A program made the position numbers and the translations under genes. From Acidobacteriota bacterium (lineage in GTDB: Bacteria > Actinomycetota > Acidimicrobiia > Spongiisociales > UBA5794), in contig SMXV01000074.1 of NCBI GenBank assembly GCA_004356175.1, forward strand, positions 1-18,640: a stretch of 18,640 nucleotides of DNA, read 5' to 3'. The notes below the pieces were generated by a model. It saw only the letters and a program-made list of their open reading frames with translations, did not search any database and was not told the origin of the DNA. Positions 7,315 through 15,703 of this stretch are shown one piece after another. How positions within the stretch are numbered: the stretch's first letter is position 1; each line of letters starts with the position of its first letter.

Positions 7315-8142
7315 TCACGACAAGTCCTCTTTGCCCGGTGCGGAGCATCCGTCGAGCATGTCCTGAGCCAGAATCCACAGTGCGGACGCGCTTGCTCGAT
7401 TCGCTGCGAGGACAGGTTTGCTTGTCGCGAACGAGCCGTCGCGCATGAACCTGGTGGACCATCCGCCCGATTCTCGGATCAGAACCTCGCCTGCAAGCGC
7501 GTCCCACGCCCTGAGGTCTGACTCGAAGAAACCGACAAGTCGTCCCGCCGCGACGTATGCAAGGGCCAGTGCAGCAGATCCTGAGTTGTAGAACAGTCCG
7601 TCTTTGGCGAAGAGATCGCGGAGAAACTTGAGTGTGGGTTCCGCTGAGGTATTGCGCGGATGGCCGACGCCCACGAGCCCGTCTGTGATTCCGAGGGAGG
7701 GAACGGAGAATTGCTGACCGTTGATCGTGAACCCGTTGCCTTCGAGTGCCGAGAAGGTCTCTTCGCCAGTTGGGTCGCGCACGACTCCGAGGAATGGGTG
7801 GCCGGATGGGTTGACACATGCAATCGACACGCACCAGCTCGGCAGTCCCGATACGAAACAGGTCGTTCCGTCGATTGGATCGATGACCCACGTTGTTCTT
7901 CCTGGCTCGATGGGGGATTCTTCGGTCCCCTCCTCACCGAGGATCTGATCCGTCGGGAACGCGTCCGCGATGCGGTTTCGGATGAGGTCTTCGGTTGCCA
8001 GATCTGCTTCCGTCACCCAGTCGAGTACACCTTTTGACCGGATGTCGAGATTGTCTCGCCCGCGATACGACAACGCGAGCTGCCCGGCCTCCACGGCCAG
8101 TTCTTCAGCAAACACGTGTCTGAGTGCCTCGTCGCTCGCCAC
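7315..8142 (-). CDS. Inositol-monophosphatase family protein
   Basis: The 275-residue protein has the complete metal-binding set of the IMPase family: WVTEADLAT (about 42-50), ILGEEGTEE (Glu70, Glu71), VIDPIDGTTCF (Asp88, Asp91) and the C-terminal RAWDALAGEV (Asp214). These enzymes are Mg-dependent and remove phosphate from inositol phosphates, though some members act on histidinol phosphate, fructose 1,6-bisphosphate or PAP. The place within an inositol catabolic operon, 22 bases after the transaldolase gene, supports an inositol phosphate as substrate, feeding free inositol into the pathway. There is no signal peptide. The ATG at 8142 gives the normal length. Confidence 0.88.
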   Translation of the reverse strand: MASDEALRHVFAEELAVEAGQLALSYRGRDNLDIRSKGVLDWVTEADLATEDLIRNRIADAFPTDQILGEEGTEESPIEPGRTTWVIDPIDGTTCFVSGLPSWCVSIACVNPSGHPFLGVVRDPTGEETFSALEGNGFTINGQQFSVPSLGITDGLVGVGHPRNTSAEPTLKFLRDLFAKDGLFYNSGSAALALAYVAAGRLVGFFESDLRAWDALAGEVLIRESGGWSTRFMRDGSFATSKPVLAANRASASALWILAQDMLDGCSAPGKEDLS

Positions 8143-8164
8143 GGCGCTCTCCCTGCCTTCTGGG

Positions 8165-9256
8165 CTATTTCACATCCGGATTGGGCAGCATGAAATCCTC
8201 GCGAATGATCCTCGTCAACTCGTGATACGAGGCGATGAATCCGCGCAGGGTGCGCACGGTCGCTCCGTAGGTATCGAACTCTTCGATGGTCATGCCACCG
8301 ACGTCGTATGCCTTGCGGAAATCTGGCACCCGTTCGCGGAGTTCGGCGATGATCGCTGGGTCGACGGGATTGTCCATCCGTGCCTTGACCTCGACAGACG
8401 ACTCATTGAACAACTTCTGCCACTTCGACGGGATCGTGAGAATGACATCGCCGCCGATGAACTCTGACCAATGTAGGTGATGGCGGTACGCCGCTGCGAG
8501 AAGCCGGGAACGAAAGCCCCGCTCCTCGTAGATCTTCACCGCGTGTTTGAAGACGGCAACTCCGGCCCAGGGGATGTAGTGCGGAGACACGATAATCCTG
8601 TCCCTGTTTGTGACAACCTGGATCCAGTCGTCTGTCCGGCCGACCATGATTGTCGTGACTGGTGTCATGTTGTCTGTTCTCAGACCCTCGGCGTCACGCC
8701 TCGCCAATCCTCGGTCAACGGCTTCTCCGACTGCGACAGCCTGAGGCACCGTAAAGCTGACGGTTGCATTGATGTTCACGCCCCTGTAGGTCACTTCCTC
8801 CATTGCGACAATGCCCTGGCTCGTGGCTGGCAGTTTCACCTGCATGTTGGGTGCAAGGGCGGCATACCGCACGGCTTGTTCGACCATGGCATCCACGTTG
8901 CGGTACATCGATGGGTTTGTCTGGATCGAGAGCCGACCCTTCATGCCGTTCTCGCGCTCGAACACAGGAAGTAGAAGTTCTGCGCCTTTGAGCGCGATCT
9001 CCTCGAACACCGCGCCCGTGACGTCCTCGTCAGACCAGGTCGGGTTGTCGGCAATCAGCTCGTAGATGCGGTCCCGCCACAGGTGCCGCTCCTGGTTGAG
9101 CACCTGCTCGACGATTGTCGGGTTGCTCGTCGCTCCGACGGCGCCGTGGTCGATTGCGTAGGTGAGTTCACCGATGGAACATGAGTCGTTCCAGAAGTCC
9201 GTCGGGTAGGCACTCACCGTTTCGTGAAGTGGGCTCTTGTAGGTGGTTTCAAGCAT
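8165..9256 (-). CDS. Transaldolase family protein
   Basis: The 363-residue protein is close in length to actinobacterial transaldolases. It shows the early WNDSCSIGEL and GATSNPTIVE blocks (20-50), then MQVKLPATSQG with the expected Schiff-base lysine (Lys141), the INATVSFTVPQAVAVGEAV strand, and VGRTDDW with the arginine (Arg207) that in transaldolases helps hold the acceptor phosphate. Transaldolases move an unphosphorylated dihydroxyacetone unit between sugars through a lysine imine. The sequence is a divergent family member. The start at 9256 has AAGGAG eight bases ahead. The gene sits 28 bases after the semialdehyde dehydrogenase gene in the inositol operon, where an aldolase gene would be expected. 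A role in inositol breakdown is inferred from that position; a pentose phosphate role is the alternative. Confidence 0.85.
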   Translation of the reverse strand: MLETTYKSPLHETVSAYPTDFWNDSCSIGELTYAIDHGAVGATSNPTIVEQVLNQERHLWRDRIYELIADNPTWSDEDVTGAVFEEIALKGAELLLPVFERENGMKGRLSIQTNPSMYRNVDAMVEQAVRYAALAPNMQVKLPATSQGIVAMEEVTYRGVNINATVSFTVPQAVAVGEAVDRGLARRDAEGLRTDNMTPVTTIMVGRTDDWIQVVTNRDRIIVSPHYIPWAGVAVFKHAVKIYEERGFRSRLLAAAYRHHLHWSEFIGGDVILTIPSKWQKLFNESSVEVKARMDNPVDPAIIAELRERVPDFRKAYDVGGMTIEEFDTYGATVRTLRGFIASYHELTRIIREDFMLPNPDVK

Positions 9257-9284
9257 GGTTGTTGCTCCTTGTGCTCGGACTAGT

Positions 9285-10778
9285 TCAGACGTTCTGTGGG
9301 AATCCGAGGTCGACACCCCTGTGAATCGGGTCGGGCCATCGGCTGATGATGACTTTCGGTCGCGTGTAGAAGTGGACGCCCTCGGGTCCGTATATGGCGT
9401 GGGAACCGAAGATTGAGTCCTTCCAGCCCCCAAAACTGTAGAACGACAGTGGCACGGGGATTGGCACATTGATGCCAACCATTCCCACCTGGATCTCGTT
9501 TTGGAACTTTCGCGCGGCGCCGCCATCATTCGTGAATATCGCGGTTCCGTTTCCGTACCGGTTGTCGTTGATCAGTTGTATGGCGTCTTCGTATCGATCA
9601 ACACGCACCACTGAGAGAACCGGTCCGAAGATCTCGTCCGTGTAGATGGTCATGTCTGTTGTCACGTTGTCGAAGAGGACCGGACCGAGGAAGAAGCCTT
9701 CTTCATGCCCCTCAACCTTCACGTCGCGTCCGTCGACGAGGAGTGTCGCGCCGCTGGATTCGCCAGCGGCAACATATGACGTGACCTTTTCGAGGTGTTG
9801 TTTTGTGACGAGTGGCCCCATCTGCGCTCCGCTGGCGTCGCCCGGTGCGATCTTGAGTTCGGTGATTCTTTCGCGAATTTTCGGCAACAGGTTGTCAGCG
9901 GCTTCACCAACCGTGATTACCACGGAGATAGCCATGCACCGCTCGCCTGCTGATCCGAAACCTGCCGACACGGCTGCGTCGGCCGCAAGATCCATGTCAG
10001 CATCAGGAAGGACAATCATGTGATTTTTAGCGCCTCCGAGAGCTTGGACACGTTTGCCGTTCGCCGTCCCTGTTTCGTGGATATAGCGCGCGATCGGTGT
10101 TGAGCCGACGAACGAGATCGCAGCGACATCTGGATGTGCCAGCAAAGCGTCGACAGATTCCTTGTCACCATGCACGACGTTGAACACGCCATCGGGCAAC
10201 CCGGCATCGGCGAATAGTTCCGCTGCCATCTGCGACACGGTCGGGTCCTTCTCCGATGGCTTGAGAACGAAGGTGTTCCCACATGCGATTGCGATTGGAT
10301 ACATCCACATCGGGACCATCGTGGGGAAGTTGAACGGCGTGATACCCACCACGACTCCGAGCGACTGCCTGATTGAGTACGTGTCCACGCCGGTCGACAC
10401 CTGTTCTGAGTAGTCACCCTTGAGTAGGTGAGCGATATTGCATGCGAACTCGATGACCTCGAGTCCGCGTTGTACCTCTCCGAGAGCGTCGTCGATTGTC
10501 TTTCCGTGTTCTGCGGTCATCGCTTTGGCAATTTCGCCCTTGTTCTTCGCCACAAGCTCGCGAAAGGCGAACATGATGTTTTGGCGCCTTGTCAACGGTG
10601 CATCGCGCCAGGACTCATAGGCTCGGCTTGCAGCTGCCACGGCACGGTCGACATCGTCGCTCGTGGCCATGGCCACTTCCGCGGTCTGGGATCCTGTTGC
10701 TGGATTGAACACCGGACTCGTCCGGCTCGGTTTCGTTGAGACGAACTCTCCGTCGATATAGTGGTTGATAAGATTCAT
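9285..10778 (-). CDS. iolA/mmsA: (Methyl)malonate-semialdehyde dehydrogenase, CoA-acylating
   Basis: The 497-residue protein is the usual length for this aldehyde dehydrogenase group. It has ITPFNFPTMVP (Asn150), VLKPSEKDP (Lys173), the nucleotide-binding FVGSTPIARYI, LGGAKNHMIVLPDADMD and the catalytic GSAGERCMAIS (Cys281). The KNH stretch replaces the glutamate general base of ordinary aldehyde dehydrogenases, a hallmark of the CoA-dependent acylating branch. In inositol catabolism it turns malonate semialdehyde into acetyl-CoA, CO2 and NADH; the same enzyme type acts on methylmalonate semialdehyde in valine breakdown. The setting in an iol operon supports the first role. A GGAG lies eight bases ahead of the ATG. 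Confidence 0.92.
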   Translation of the reverse strand: MNLINHYIDGEFVSTKPSRTSPVFNPATGSQTAEVAMATSDDVDRAVAAASRAYESWRDAPLTRRQNIMFAFRELVAKNKGEIAKAMTAEHGKTIDDALGEVQRGLEVIEFACNIAHLLKGDYSEQVSTGVDTYSIRQSLGVVVGITPFNFPTMVPMWMYPIAIACGNTFVLKPSEKDPTVSQMAAELFADAGLPDGVFNVVHGDKESVDALLAHPDVAAISFVGSTPIARYIHETGTANGKRVQALGGAKNHMIVLPDADMDLAADAAVSAGFGSAGERCMAISVVITVGEAADNLLPKIRERITELKIAPGDASGAQMGPLVTKQHLEKVTSYVAAGESSGATLLVDGRDVKVEGHEEGFFLGPVLFDNVTTDMTIYTDEIFGPVLSVVRVDRYEDAIQLINDNRYGNGTAIFTNDGGAARKFQNEIQVGMVGINVPIPVPLSFYSFGGWKDSIFGSHAIYGPEGVHFYTRPKVIISRWPDPIHRGVDLGFPQNV

Positions 10779-10796
10779 GTGTGTAGCTCCGTCATT

Positions 10797-11798
10797 TCAG
10801 GGAGATGGTGGACCGGTTGACCCGCGTACAATCAGCTTCGGTGTGAGAACCGCATGGTTCACAGCCGTCCCGGCACTGGCGATCGCCGCAAGAATAAGCT
10901 CGGCTGCCATGCGTCCCATGTCGTGTCTCGGCTGATCGACCGTGGTGAGCCCAAGACGGTGGTTTGTCGCAAGGGCCGTATTGTCGTAGCCAACAACTGA
11001 GATAACGCCCGGAACGTCAATCCCTTCGGCGTCCAGGACCTCAAGCGCACCGAATGCGGCAAGGTCATTCGCTGCGAAGACCGCTGTTGGCCAAGTCCCG
11101 CCAACGAGGAGCCTCCGCATCCCCACTCTCCCGTCCTCCTCGGTGAAGCCGCCGCTGACCGTTTGAATCTGGTTCTCCAGACCGTGCCCCTGCATTGCTC
11201 GTTCGTAGCCAGCCCGCCGTGGTTGTGCCCCGGCCTCACTCCCGCCGTCGATGTGCGCTATTCGGCTGTGTCCGAGTTCGAACAGGTGATCGACCACCAT
11301 AGCTGCCCCGGTTCGGTCGTCGTTGGTGACGCTGGCAACGGTGGCTGCTCGCATCGCCTTTCCTACAACGACTGTTGGAACCGACCTCGACGCTTCGATG
11401 GTGTGCTTCCTGTGCATGACCGGTGAGAGCAGTATCAAGCCGTCGACGCGCATCTCGAGCAGTGTCGTGACTGCAAGCCTCTCCCGTCGAGGCTCGCGGT
11501 TTCCCGTTGTAAGGATGGACCGGTACGAGGCGTCTGTGACGGCCATGTCGATGCCGTCGATTACGTCGGCGAAAAACGGGTTGTGGAGGTTCGAAACCAT
11601 CACGCCGATGACGTAGGAGCGCTGCCGCACCATGGTGCGTGCTGCGGCGTTTGGCCGGTAGCTGAGCTTCTTTGTTGCTCTGAGCACAGCCTCTCTGCTT
11701 GTTGGGCTGACCTTGTCCGACCCGCGCATGACCAGCGAGACCAGCGACTTCGAAACGCCAGCTTCCCTGGCAACATCGTGAATCGTCGGATGTTTCAC
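10797..11798 (-). CDS. LacI-family transcriptional regulator of the inositol operons
   Basis: The protein has 333 residues. Residues 1-55 form the helix-turn-helix and hinge (TIHDVAREAGVSKSLVSLVM, then YRPNAAARTMV). The ligand domain follows, with GVMVSNLHNPFFADVIDGI, RVDGLILLSP, HLFELGHSRIAHIDG, AVFAANDLAAFG and GVISVVGYDNT. The start is placed at the GTG of VKHPTIHDV, with AAGGCG ahead of it and 37 bases after the iolD stop. A longer reading frame would run into iolD and add residues unlike the family. Its gene lies within the inositol operon, so it probably senses inositol or an early product and binds the palindrome at 13763-13778. This would make the operon self-controlled. LacI-type control differs from the DeoR-type IolR of Bacillus. 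Confidence 0.88.
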   Translation of the reverse strand: MKHPTIHDVAREAGVSKSLVSLVMRGSDKVSPTSREAVLRATKKLSYRPNAAARTMVRQRSYVIGVMVSNLHNPFFADVIDGIDMAVTDASYRSILTTGNREPRRERLAVTTLLEMRVDGLILLSPVMHRKHTIEASRSVPTVVVGKAMRAATVASVTNDDRTGAAMVVDHLFELGHSRIAHIDGGSEAGAQPRRAGYERAMQGHGLENQIQTVSGGFTEEDGRVGMRRLLVGGTWPTAVFAANDLAAFGALEVLDAEGIDVPGVISVVGYDNTALATNHRLGLTTVDQPRHDMGRMAAELILAAIASAGTAVNHAVLTPKLIVRGSTGPPSP

Positions 11799-11835
11799 CA
11801 AACCATCGCCTTTCGGTACACGCAATATCTCACGC

Positions 11836-13689
11836 TCATGGTGCCGCCCAGATGCCGAGGCGCTGTTCCTTGCGTTCCGCGTCAAGTTCCGCGCGTGCAA
11901 CGAGCACCTCGTCGCGTTCAGACACCTCTGGCACGCCGACCTCCCACCATGAGCCGCCCTCGGTCCACTCGTACGGATCGGTTTCGATCACAATCACGTA
12001 GCTGCGTTCAGCGGTCTTCGCCCTCTGAAAAGCCCCTCGCAATTCTTCGATGTCTGTGACCTTCTCCGCGAGTGCACCCAGGGATTCTGCGTGTTTGACG
12101 AAGTCGACTCTCGTCTCGTTGGATCGTCTTGTGTGTTCGAGAAGGTTGTTGAACTCCACGCCACCCGTGTTGGTCTGTAGGCGGTTGATGACCGCGAAAC
12201 CGCCATTGTCACACACGATGAATATCACCTTGTGGCCCGTCGCGACGGTTGAGTAGATATCCGAGTTCATCATGAGGTATGAACCGTCGCCAAGCCAGCA
12301 GACCACCTCGCGATCCGGAAGTGCCATCTTTGCACCCCACGCGCCGGGGATCTCGTAGCCCATGCAGGAGAATCCGTACTCGATATCAATTGTGCCGACC
12401 GATTTTGCCATCCACCCCATGTTGAGCTCGCCGGGGAGCCCACCGGCGGCGGCAACCTGGTAGCTGTCATCGTCGGCGAGGTCGTTGATGGCCCGAACCA
12501 CCTGAGCGTAGGTTGGCACCTCGAATTCGCCCGCGACGTACCCGTCGAGATAGTTGCGCCAGGCGTCGCGCTCCTCAAGCATTCGACGTGTCCACGTTGG
12601 TGGTGCCTTGTAGTCGTTGAGTGCCCCATCCAATGCGTCAAGTGACACACGGGCATCTCCGACAACCGATAGGGCATTGTGCTTGCTTGCGTCAAACCGT
12701 CCAACGTTGATCGAGATCAGTTGCATCCGCGGATTCTTGAAGACGGACCATGACCCGGTTGTGAAATCTTGGAGGCGTGTGCCAACGGCGATGACGACAT
12801 CAGCTTCAGCTGCTAGAGCGTTGGCTGAGGTACTTCCGGTCACGCCGATTGGGCCAGCGAAGTTTGGATCGTCGTGGACCATTGTTGATTTGCCTGCAAC
12901 GGTTTCGACGACGGGTATTCCCCGTGATGCCGCGAAGGCGGTGAGTTCAGCTTCTGCACCGGAGTAGTGGACGCCTCCGCCCGCTATGAGCAGTGGTTTG
13001 TGGGCTGCGGCGAGGAGTTCGGCTGCCGTGGCGATGTCGCGCGGGTCTGGTCCCTGTCTGCGGATGTGGTGCATGGTCTTGTCGAAGAACTGCACAGGAA
13101 AGTTGTACGCCTCTGCAGCTATGTCCTGCGGAAGGCCGATGTAGGCGGGACCGCACTCAGCGGGGTCGAGCATCACCGCGAGCGCCTGGGGGAGTGTCTG
13201 GACGATCTGCTCTGGTCGGGTGATGCGGTCCCAGAAACGTGTCACGGCTCGAAACGTGTCGCTCACGGTCGTCGAGGGGCTACCGAAGTCCTCGATTTGT
13301 TGCAGTACTGGGTCGACGATGCGGTGTTGGAAAGTGTCACCGCTGATCAACAGGAGCGGAATCCGGTTGGCGTGAGCAACCGCGGCGGCGGTCACCATGT
13401 TGGTCGATCCGGGACCGACGGAGGATGTTGCGATCATGATCTGTCGTCTCTGTTTCGCTTTCGCAAACGCGACCGCAGCAAGCGCCATCGACTGCTCGTT
13501 GTGACCGCGCCACGTCGGCAGCTCATCCTCGACAGCAGCGAGCGCCTCGGCGAGCGACACTACGTTGCCGTGACCGAAGATTCCGAACACGCCCGGGAAT
13601 ACCGGCACCTCGACACCATCAATCTTTGTGCGTTGAGCGATCAGCCATCGCACAATTGCCTGCCCCGTGGTGAGTCGCACGGTTTCCAT
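11836..13689 (-). CDS. iolD: 3D-(3,5/4)-trihydroxycyclohexane-1,2-dione hydrolase
   Basis: The 617-residue thiamin-diphosphate enzyme opens the diketo ring made by IolE, giving 5-deoxy-glucuronate. Visible features are the cofactor glutamate in RGHNEQSMALA (Glu65), the SSVGPGSTNMVTAAA loop, and the diphosphate/Mg motif starting GDGSYLMMNSDI near residue 467 and ending in CDNGG. The C-terminal EGGSWWEVGVPEVS is characteristic of IolD and separates it from acetolactate synthase. The ATG at 13689 is chosen because AGGAG stands five bases ahead; a GTG two codons upstream overlaps that ribosome site. It is the first gene of the leftward operon, directly behind the promoter and operator at 13748-13778. 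Confidence 0.95.
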   Translation of the reverse strand: METVRLTTGQAIVRWLIAQRTKIDGVEVPVFPGVFGIFGHGNVVSLAEALAAVEDELPTWRGHNEQSMALAAVAFAKAKQRRQIMIATSSVGPGSTNMVTAAAVAHANRIPLLLISGDTFQHRIVDPVLQQIEDFGSPSTTVSDTFRAVTRFWDRITRPEQIVQTLPQALAVMLDPAECGPAYIGLPQDIAAEAYNFPVQFFDKTMHHIRRQGPDPRDIATAAELLAAAHKPLLIAGGGVHYSGAEAELTAFAASRGIPVVETVAGKSTMVHDDPNFAGPIGVTGSTSANALAAEADVVIAVGTRLQDFTTGSWSVFKNPRMQLISINVGRFDASKHNALSVVGDARVSLDALDGALNDYKAPPTWTRRMLEERDAWRNYLDGYVAGEFEVPTYAQVVRAINDLADDDSYQVAAAGGLPGELNMGWMAKSVGTIDIEYGFSCMGYEIPGAWGAKMALPDREVVCWLGDGSYLMMNSDIYSTVATGHKVIFIVCDNGGFAVINRLQTNTGGVEFNNLLEHTRRSNETRVDFVKHAESLGALAEKVTDIEELRGAFQRAKTAERSYVIVIETDPYEWTEGGSWWEVGVPEVSERDEVLVARAELDAERKEQRLGIWAAP

Positions 13690-13727
13690 CGTCACTCCTT
13701 GCCCCTTGGGCTGTGTTCCACACGCCG

Positions 13728-13755
13728 TTGGCGTCAGCGTTCAGTAGAGTATATC
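13728..13755 (+). promoter_or_regulatory. Possible promoter of the iolG-iolE-iolB operon
   Basis: TTGGCG (13728-13733), a 16-base spacer and TATATC (13750-13755) form a modest rightward promoter, each box matching four of six consensus positions. The LacI-type palindrome would lie just downstream of its start point. Its TATA box overlaps that of the opposite promoter. Confidence 0.3.
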
Positions 13756-13777
13756 CTACACGATTGGAACGTTCCAA
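13748..13777 (-). promoter_or_regulatory. Promoter of the leftward iolD operon
   Basis: Read leftward, TTGGAA (13772-13777) is followed after 18 bases by TATACT (13748-13753), with four and five matches to consensus. The iolD start is about 60 bases downstream. The -35 box is part of the palindrome at 13763-13778, so repressor and polymerase would compete. Confidence 0.5.
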
Positions 13778-13778
13778 T
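13763..13778. promoter_or_regulatory. LacI-family operator ATTGGAACGTTCCAAT
   Basis: This is a perfect 16-base palindrome with central CG, in the 137-base gap between the divergent iolD and iolG-like genes. The position and symmetry are those of a LacI-family operator. The regulator encoded at 10797-11798 is the obvious binder and could shut both operons from this one site. Its half-site (TTGGAAC) differs from that of the palindrome at 4630-4641 (GTGAAC), consistent with two separate regulators. Confidence 0.7.
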
Positions 13779-13826
13779 TTTAAGAGAACCACGAATGAAA
13801 TCGCGCTACGGACGAAGGAGCCTCTT

Positions 13827-14819
13827 GTGAAGGTAGGCATCATCGGTGCGGGTCGTATCGGCGCGATTCGCGCTGACATTCTCTCAGGCCACCGAGATGT
13901 TTCCTCCATCGTCGTGACGGACGAGATACCAGCCCAATCGCAACGAATTGCCGCAGCTACCGGAGCGATCGTCGCATCCGGCCCTGACGAGCTGCTCGAA
14001 GCTGTCGACGCCGTCATTATCTGCACGCCAGCCGACATGCATGTCAATTATATCGAACTCGCAATCGGTGCTGGCGTGCCCGCGTTGTGTGAGAAGCCGC
14101 TCGCGACGAATCTTGCCGACGCCGATCGCGCTGTCGCCGCGGTGTCCAAGGGAGGCGTCCAGGTTCAGATTGGGTTCAATCGCCGCTTCGACGATGGGTA
14201 CCGCTCGGCGCGCGCTTTGATCGCCGACGGCAGTCTCGGCACGGTGACACTGATCATCGGGCAGCACCACGACCACGAGGTCGCAAGCCGGGAGTACATC
14301 GAACGGTCGGGAGACGAGTTCCACGACCAGCTGATCCACGATTTCGACATACTTCGCTTCGTGACGGGACGTGAAGTTGTTCGTGTCCATGCGGCCGGTG
14401 CTACACGAGGCTTCGACTGGTTCGCTGAGTACGGCGACTTCGCGCAGACCGTGGTGACGCTCTGGCTTGATGACGGCACCCTCGCCGTGCTCTGCGGATC
14501 GCGTCAGGATCCGGTCGGATACGATGTCCGTATGGAGGTCTTCGGAACGGAGGACTCGATTGCTGTCGGTCTTGACGAGCGCACTCCGCTGCGTTCCGTT
14601 GAGCAAGGTGTGGTTCATCCCGCGAATCCCTACACGGAGTGGATACCGCGTTTCGGGAAGACGTACGCCCTGGAGATGGATGCGTTCCTTGACATGGTGC
14701 TCAACGACGGTCCGAACGACTGCACGGTGCAGGACGCACGAACGGCTCTCGTGATTGCCGAGGCGTGCTCTCTCTCAGCATCGGAGGGCCGAATCGTGAC
14801 CCTCGAGGAAGTTGTATGA
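13827..14819 (+). CDS. iolG: Gfo/Idh/MocA-family dehydrogenase, probably inositol 2-dehydrogenase
   Basis: The 330-residue protein starts with a dinucleotide fold (VKVGIIGAGRIGAIRADIL), followed by VIICTPADMH, the family signature ALCEKPLATN (Lys90) and FHDQLIHDFDILRF (Asp167, His171), the catalytic pair of inositol dehydrogenases. It oxidises myo-inositol (or scyllo- or chiro-inositol) to the keto form with NAD(P). The GTG at 13827 is chosen because GAAGGAG stands six bases ahead and the nucleotide-binding strand begins directly after it; a longer frame would start inside the operator region. It is the first gene of the rightward operon, and its stop overlaps the next start as ATGA. Which inositol isomer it prefers cannot be read from sequence. 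Confidence 0.88.
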   Translation: MKVGIIGAGRIGAIRADILSGHRDVSSIVVTDEIPAQSQRIAAATGAIVASGPDELLEAVDAVIICTPADMHVNYIELAIGAGVPALCEKPLATNLADADRAVAAVSKGGVQVQIGFNRRFDDGYRSARALIADGSLGTVTLIIGQHHDHEVASREYIERSGDEFHDQLIHDFDILRFVTGREVVRVHAAGATRGFDWFAEYGDFAQTVVTLWLDDGTLAVLCGSRQDPVGYDVRMEVFGTEDSIAVGLDERTPLRSVEQGVVHPANPYTEWIPRFGKTYALEMDAFLDMVLNDGPNDCTVQDARTALVIAEACSLSASEGRIVTLEEVV

Positions 14820-15703
14820 CGTTCCTTGAGCGAATCGCTGGCGCGCCGATCACCTGGGGCGTCGACGGCTCCCCGGGCTGGGGCCATCTGATGGATCGCG
14901 ACCGGGTCCTCTCCGAGATGCACGACGTTGGGCTATCAGCAACCGAGCTCGGCCCAGACGGCTACCTCCCGGGCGACGCACACGAGCTTCGTCTCATGCT
15001 CGACCAGTTCTCCCTTGCTCTCATCGGCGGATTTGTACCGGCTGTTCTGTATCAGCCCGAAACCCTCTCCGAGAACCTCGTCTATATCGATCGTGCCTCG
15101 TCGACCCTTGCCCAGACAGGAGCACAGATAATGGTGCTCGGTCCCGACTCGCATCACTCCGGATACGACACGCAGATTGATCTCTCAGAAGACGAGTGGA
15201 TCACGTTCCTCGACGGTCTTGGCCGTACGGTCGAAATCGCAGCGGGGTACGGGTTGACCACCGCGCTGCATCCTCACTGGGGTATGGCGGTTGTACGCGA
15301 GTCTCATGTTGAGCGCGTGCTTGACAAGTCGGACGTCGACCTATGTATCGACACAGGGCATCTCGCTCTGGCGGGGGCCGATCCCATCGCCATCGCGAGA
15401 GCAGCGACCGGCCGTGTGATCCACGTCCACTTGAAAGATCTCGACGAGGATCTGGCGCAGCGAGTCCGTTCTGGTGATCTCGCATTTCGCCAAGCCGTCA
15501 TTGACGGCCTTTTCGTACCACTAGGAAACGGCACTGTTGACATTGCCGGATTCATCGTGGCGCTCGAGGCTCAGGCATACGACGGGTGGTACGTTATCGA
15601 GCAGGACATTGTGCTCGACGCTGAACCCGACCATGGTGATGGTCCCGTTGTTGCTGCCAGGGAAAGTTTTGCGTTCCTTGAAACACTTGCGGGTGGAATG
15701 TGA
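14816..15703 (+). CDS. iolE: IolE-like inosose dehydratase (TIM-barrel sugar isomerase family)
   Basis: The 295-residue xylose-isomerase-like barrel begins AGAPITWGVDGSPGWGHLMD, which resembles the N-terminal block of IolE. Likely metal ligands are Glu44 (ATELGPDG), His152/His154 (LHPHWG), Asp179 and His182 (IDTGHL), His203/His205 (HVHLKD) and Glu262 (VIEQD). IolE removes water from 2-keto-myo-inositol to give the dione used by IolD. The ATG at 14816 overlaps the stop of the dehydrogenase gene. Related barrels such as IolH or IolI are possible, but the gene set of the locus needs a dehydratase and this is the only candidate in the window. Confidence 0.82.
   Translation: MTFLERIAGAPITWGVDGSPGWGHLMDRDRVLSEMHDVGLSATELGPDGYLPGDAHELRLMLDQFSLALIGGFVPAVLYQPETLSENLVYIDRASSTLAQTGAQIMVLGPDSHHSGYDTQIDLSEDEWITFLDGLGRTVEIAAGYGLTTALHPHWGMAVVRESHVERVLDKSDVDLCIDTGHLALAGADPIAIARAATGRVIHVHLKDLDEDLAQRVRSGDLAFRQAVIDGLFVPLGNGTVDIAGFIVALEAQAYDGWYVIEQDIVLDAEPDHGDGPVVAARESFAFLETLAGGM

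Noticed and set aside
11799..11900. Longer N-terminus of the inositol LacI-family regulator
   Set aside because: It would overlap iolD, adds residues unlike the family, and the GTG at 11798 has a ribosome site at the right spacing.
12967..13830. A 287-codon plus-strand ORF opposite iolD running into the operator region
   Set aside because: The opposite strand encodes unmistakable IolD, and the ORF ends inside the iolG start region.
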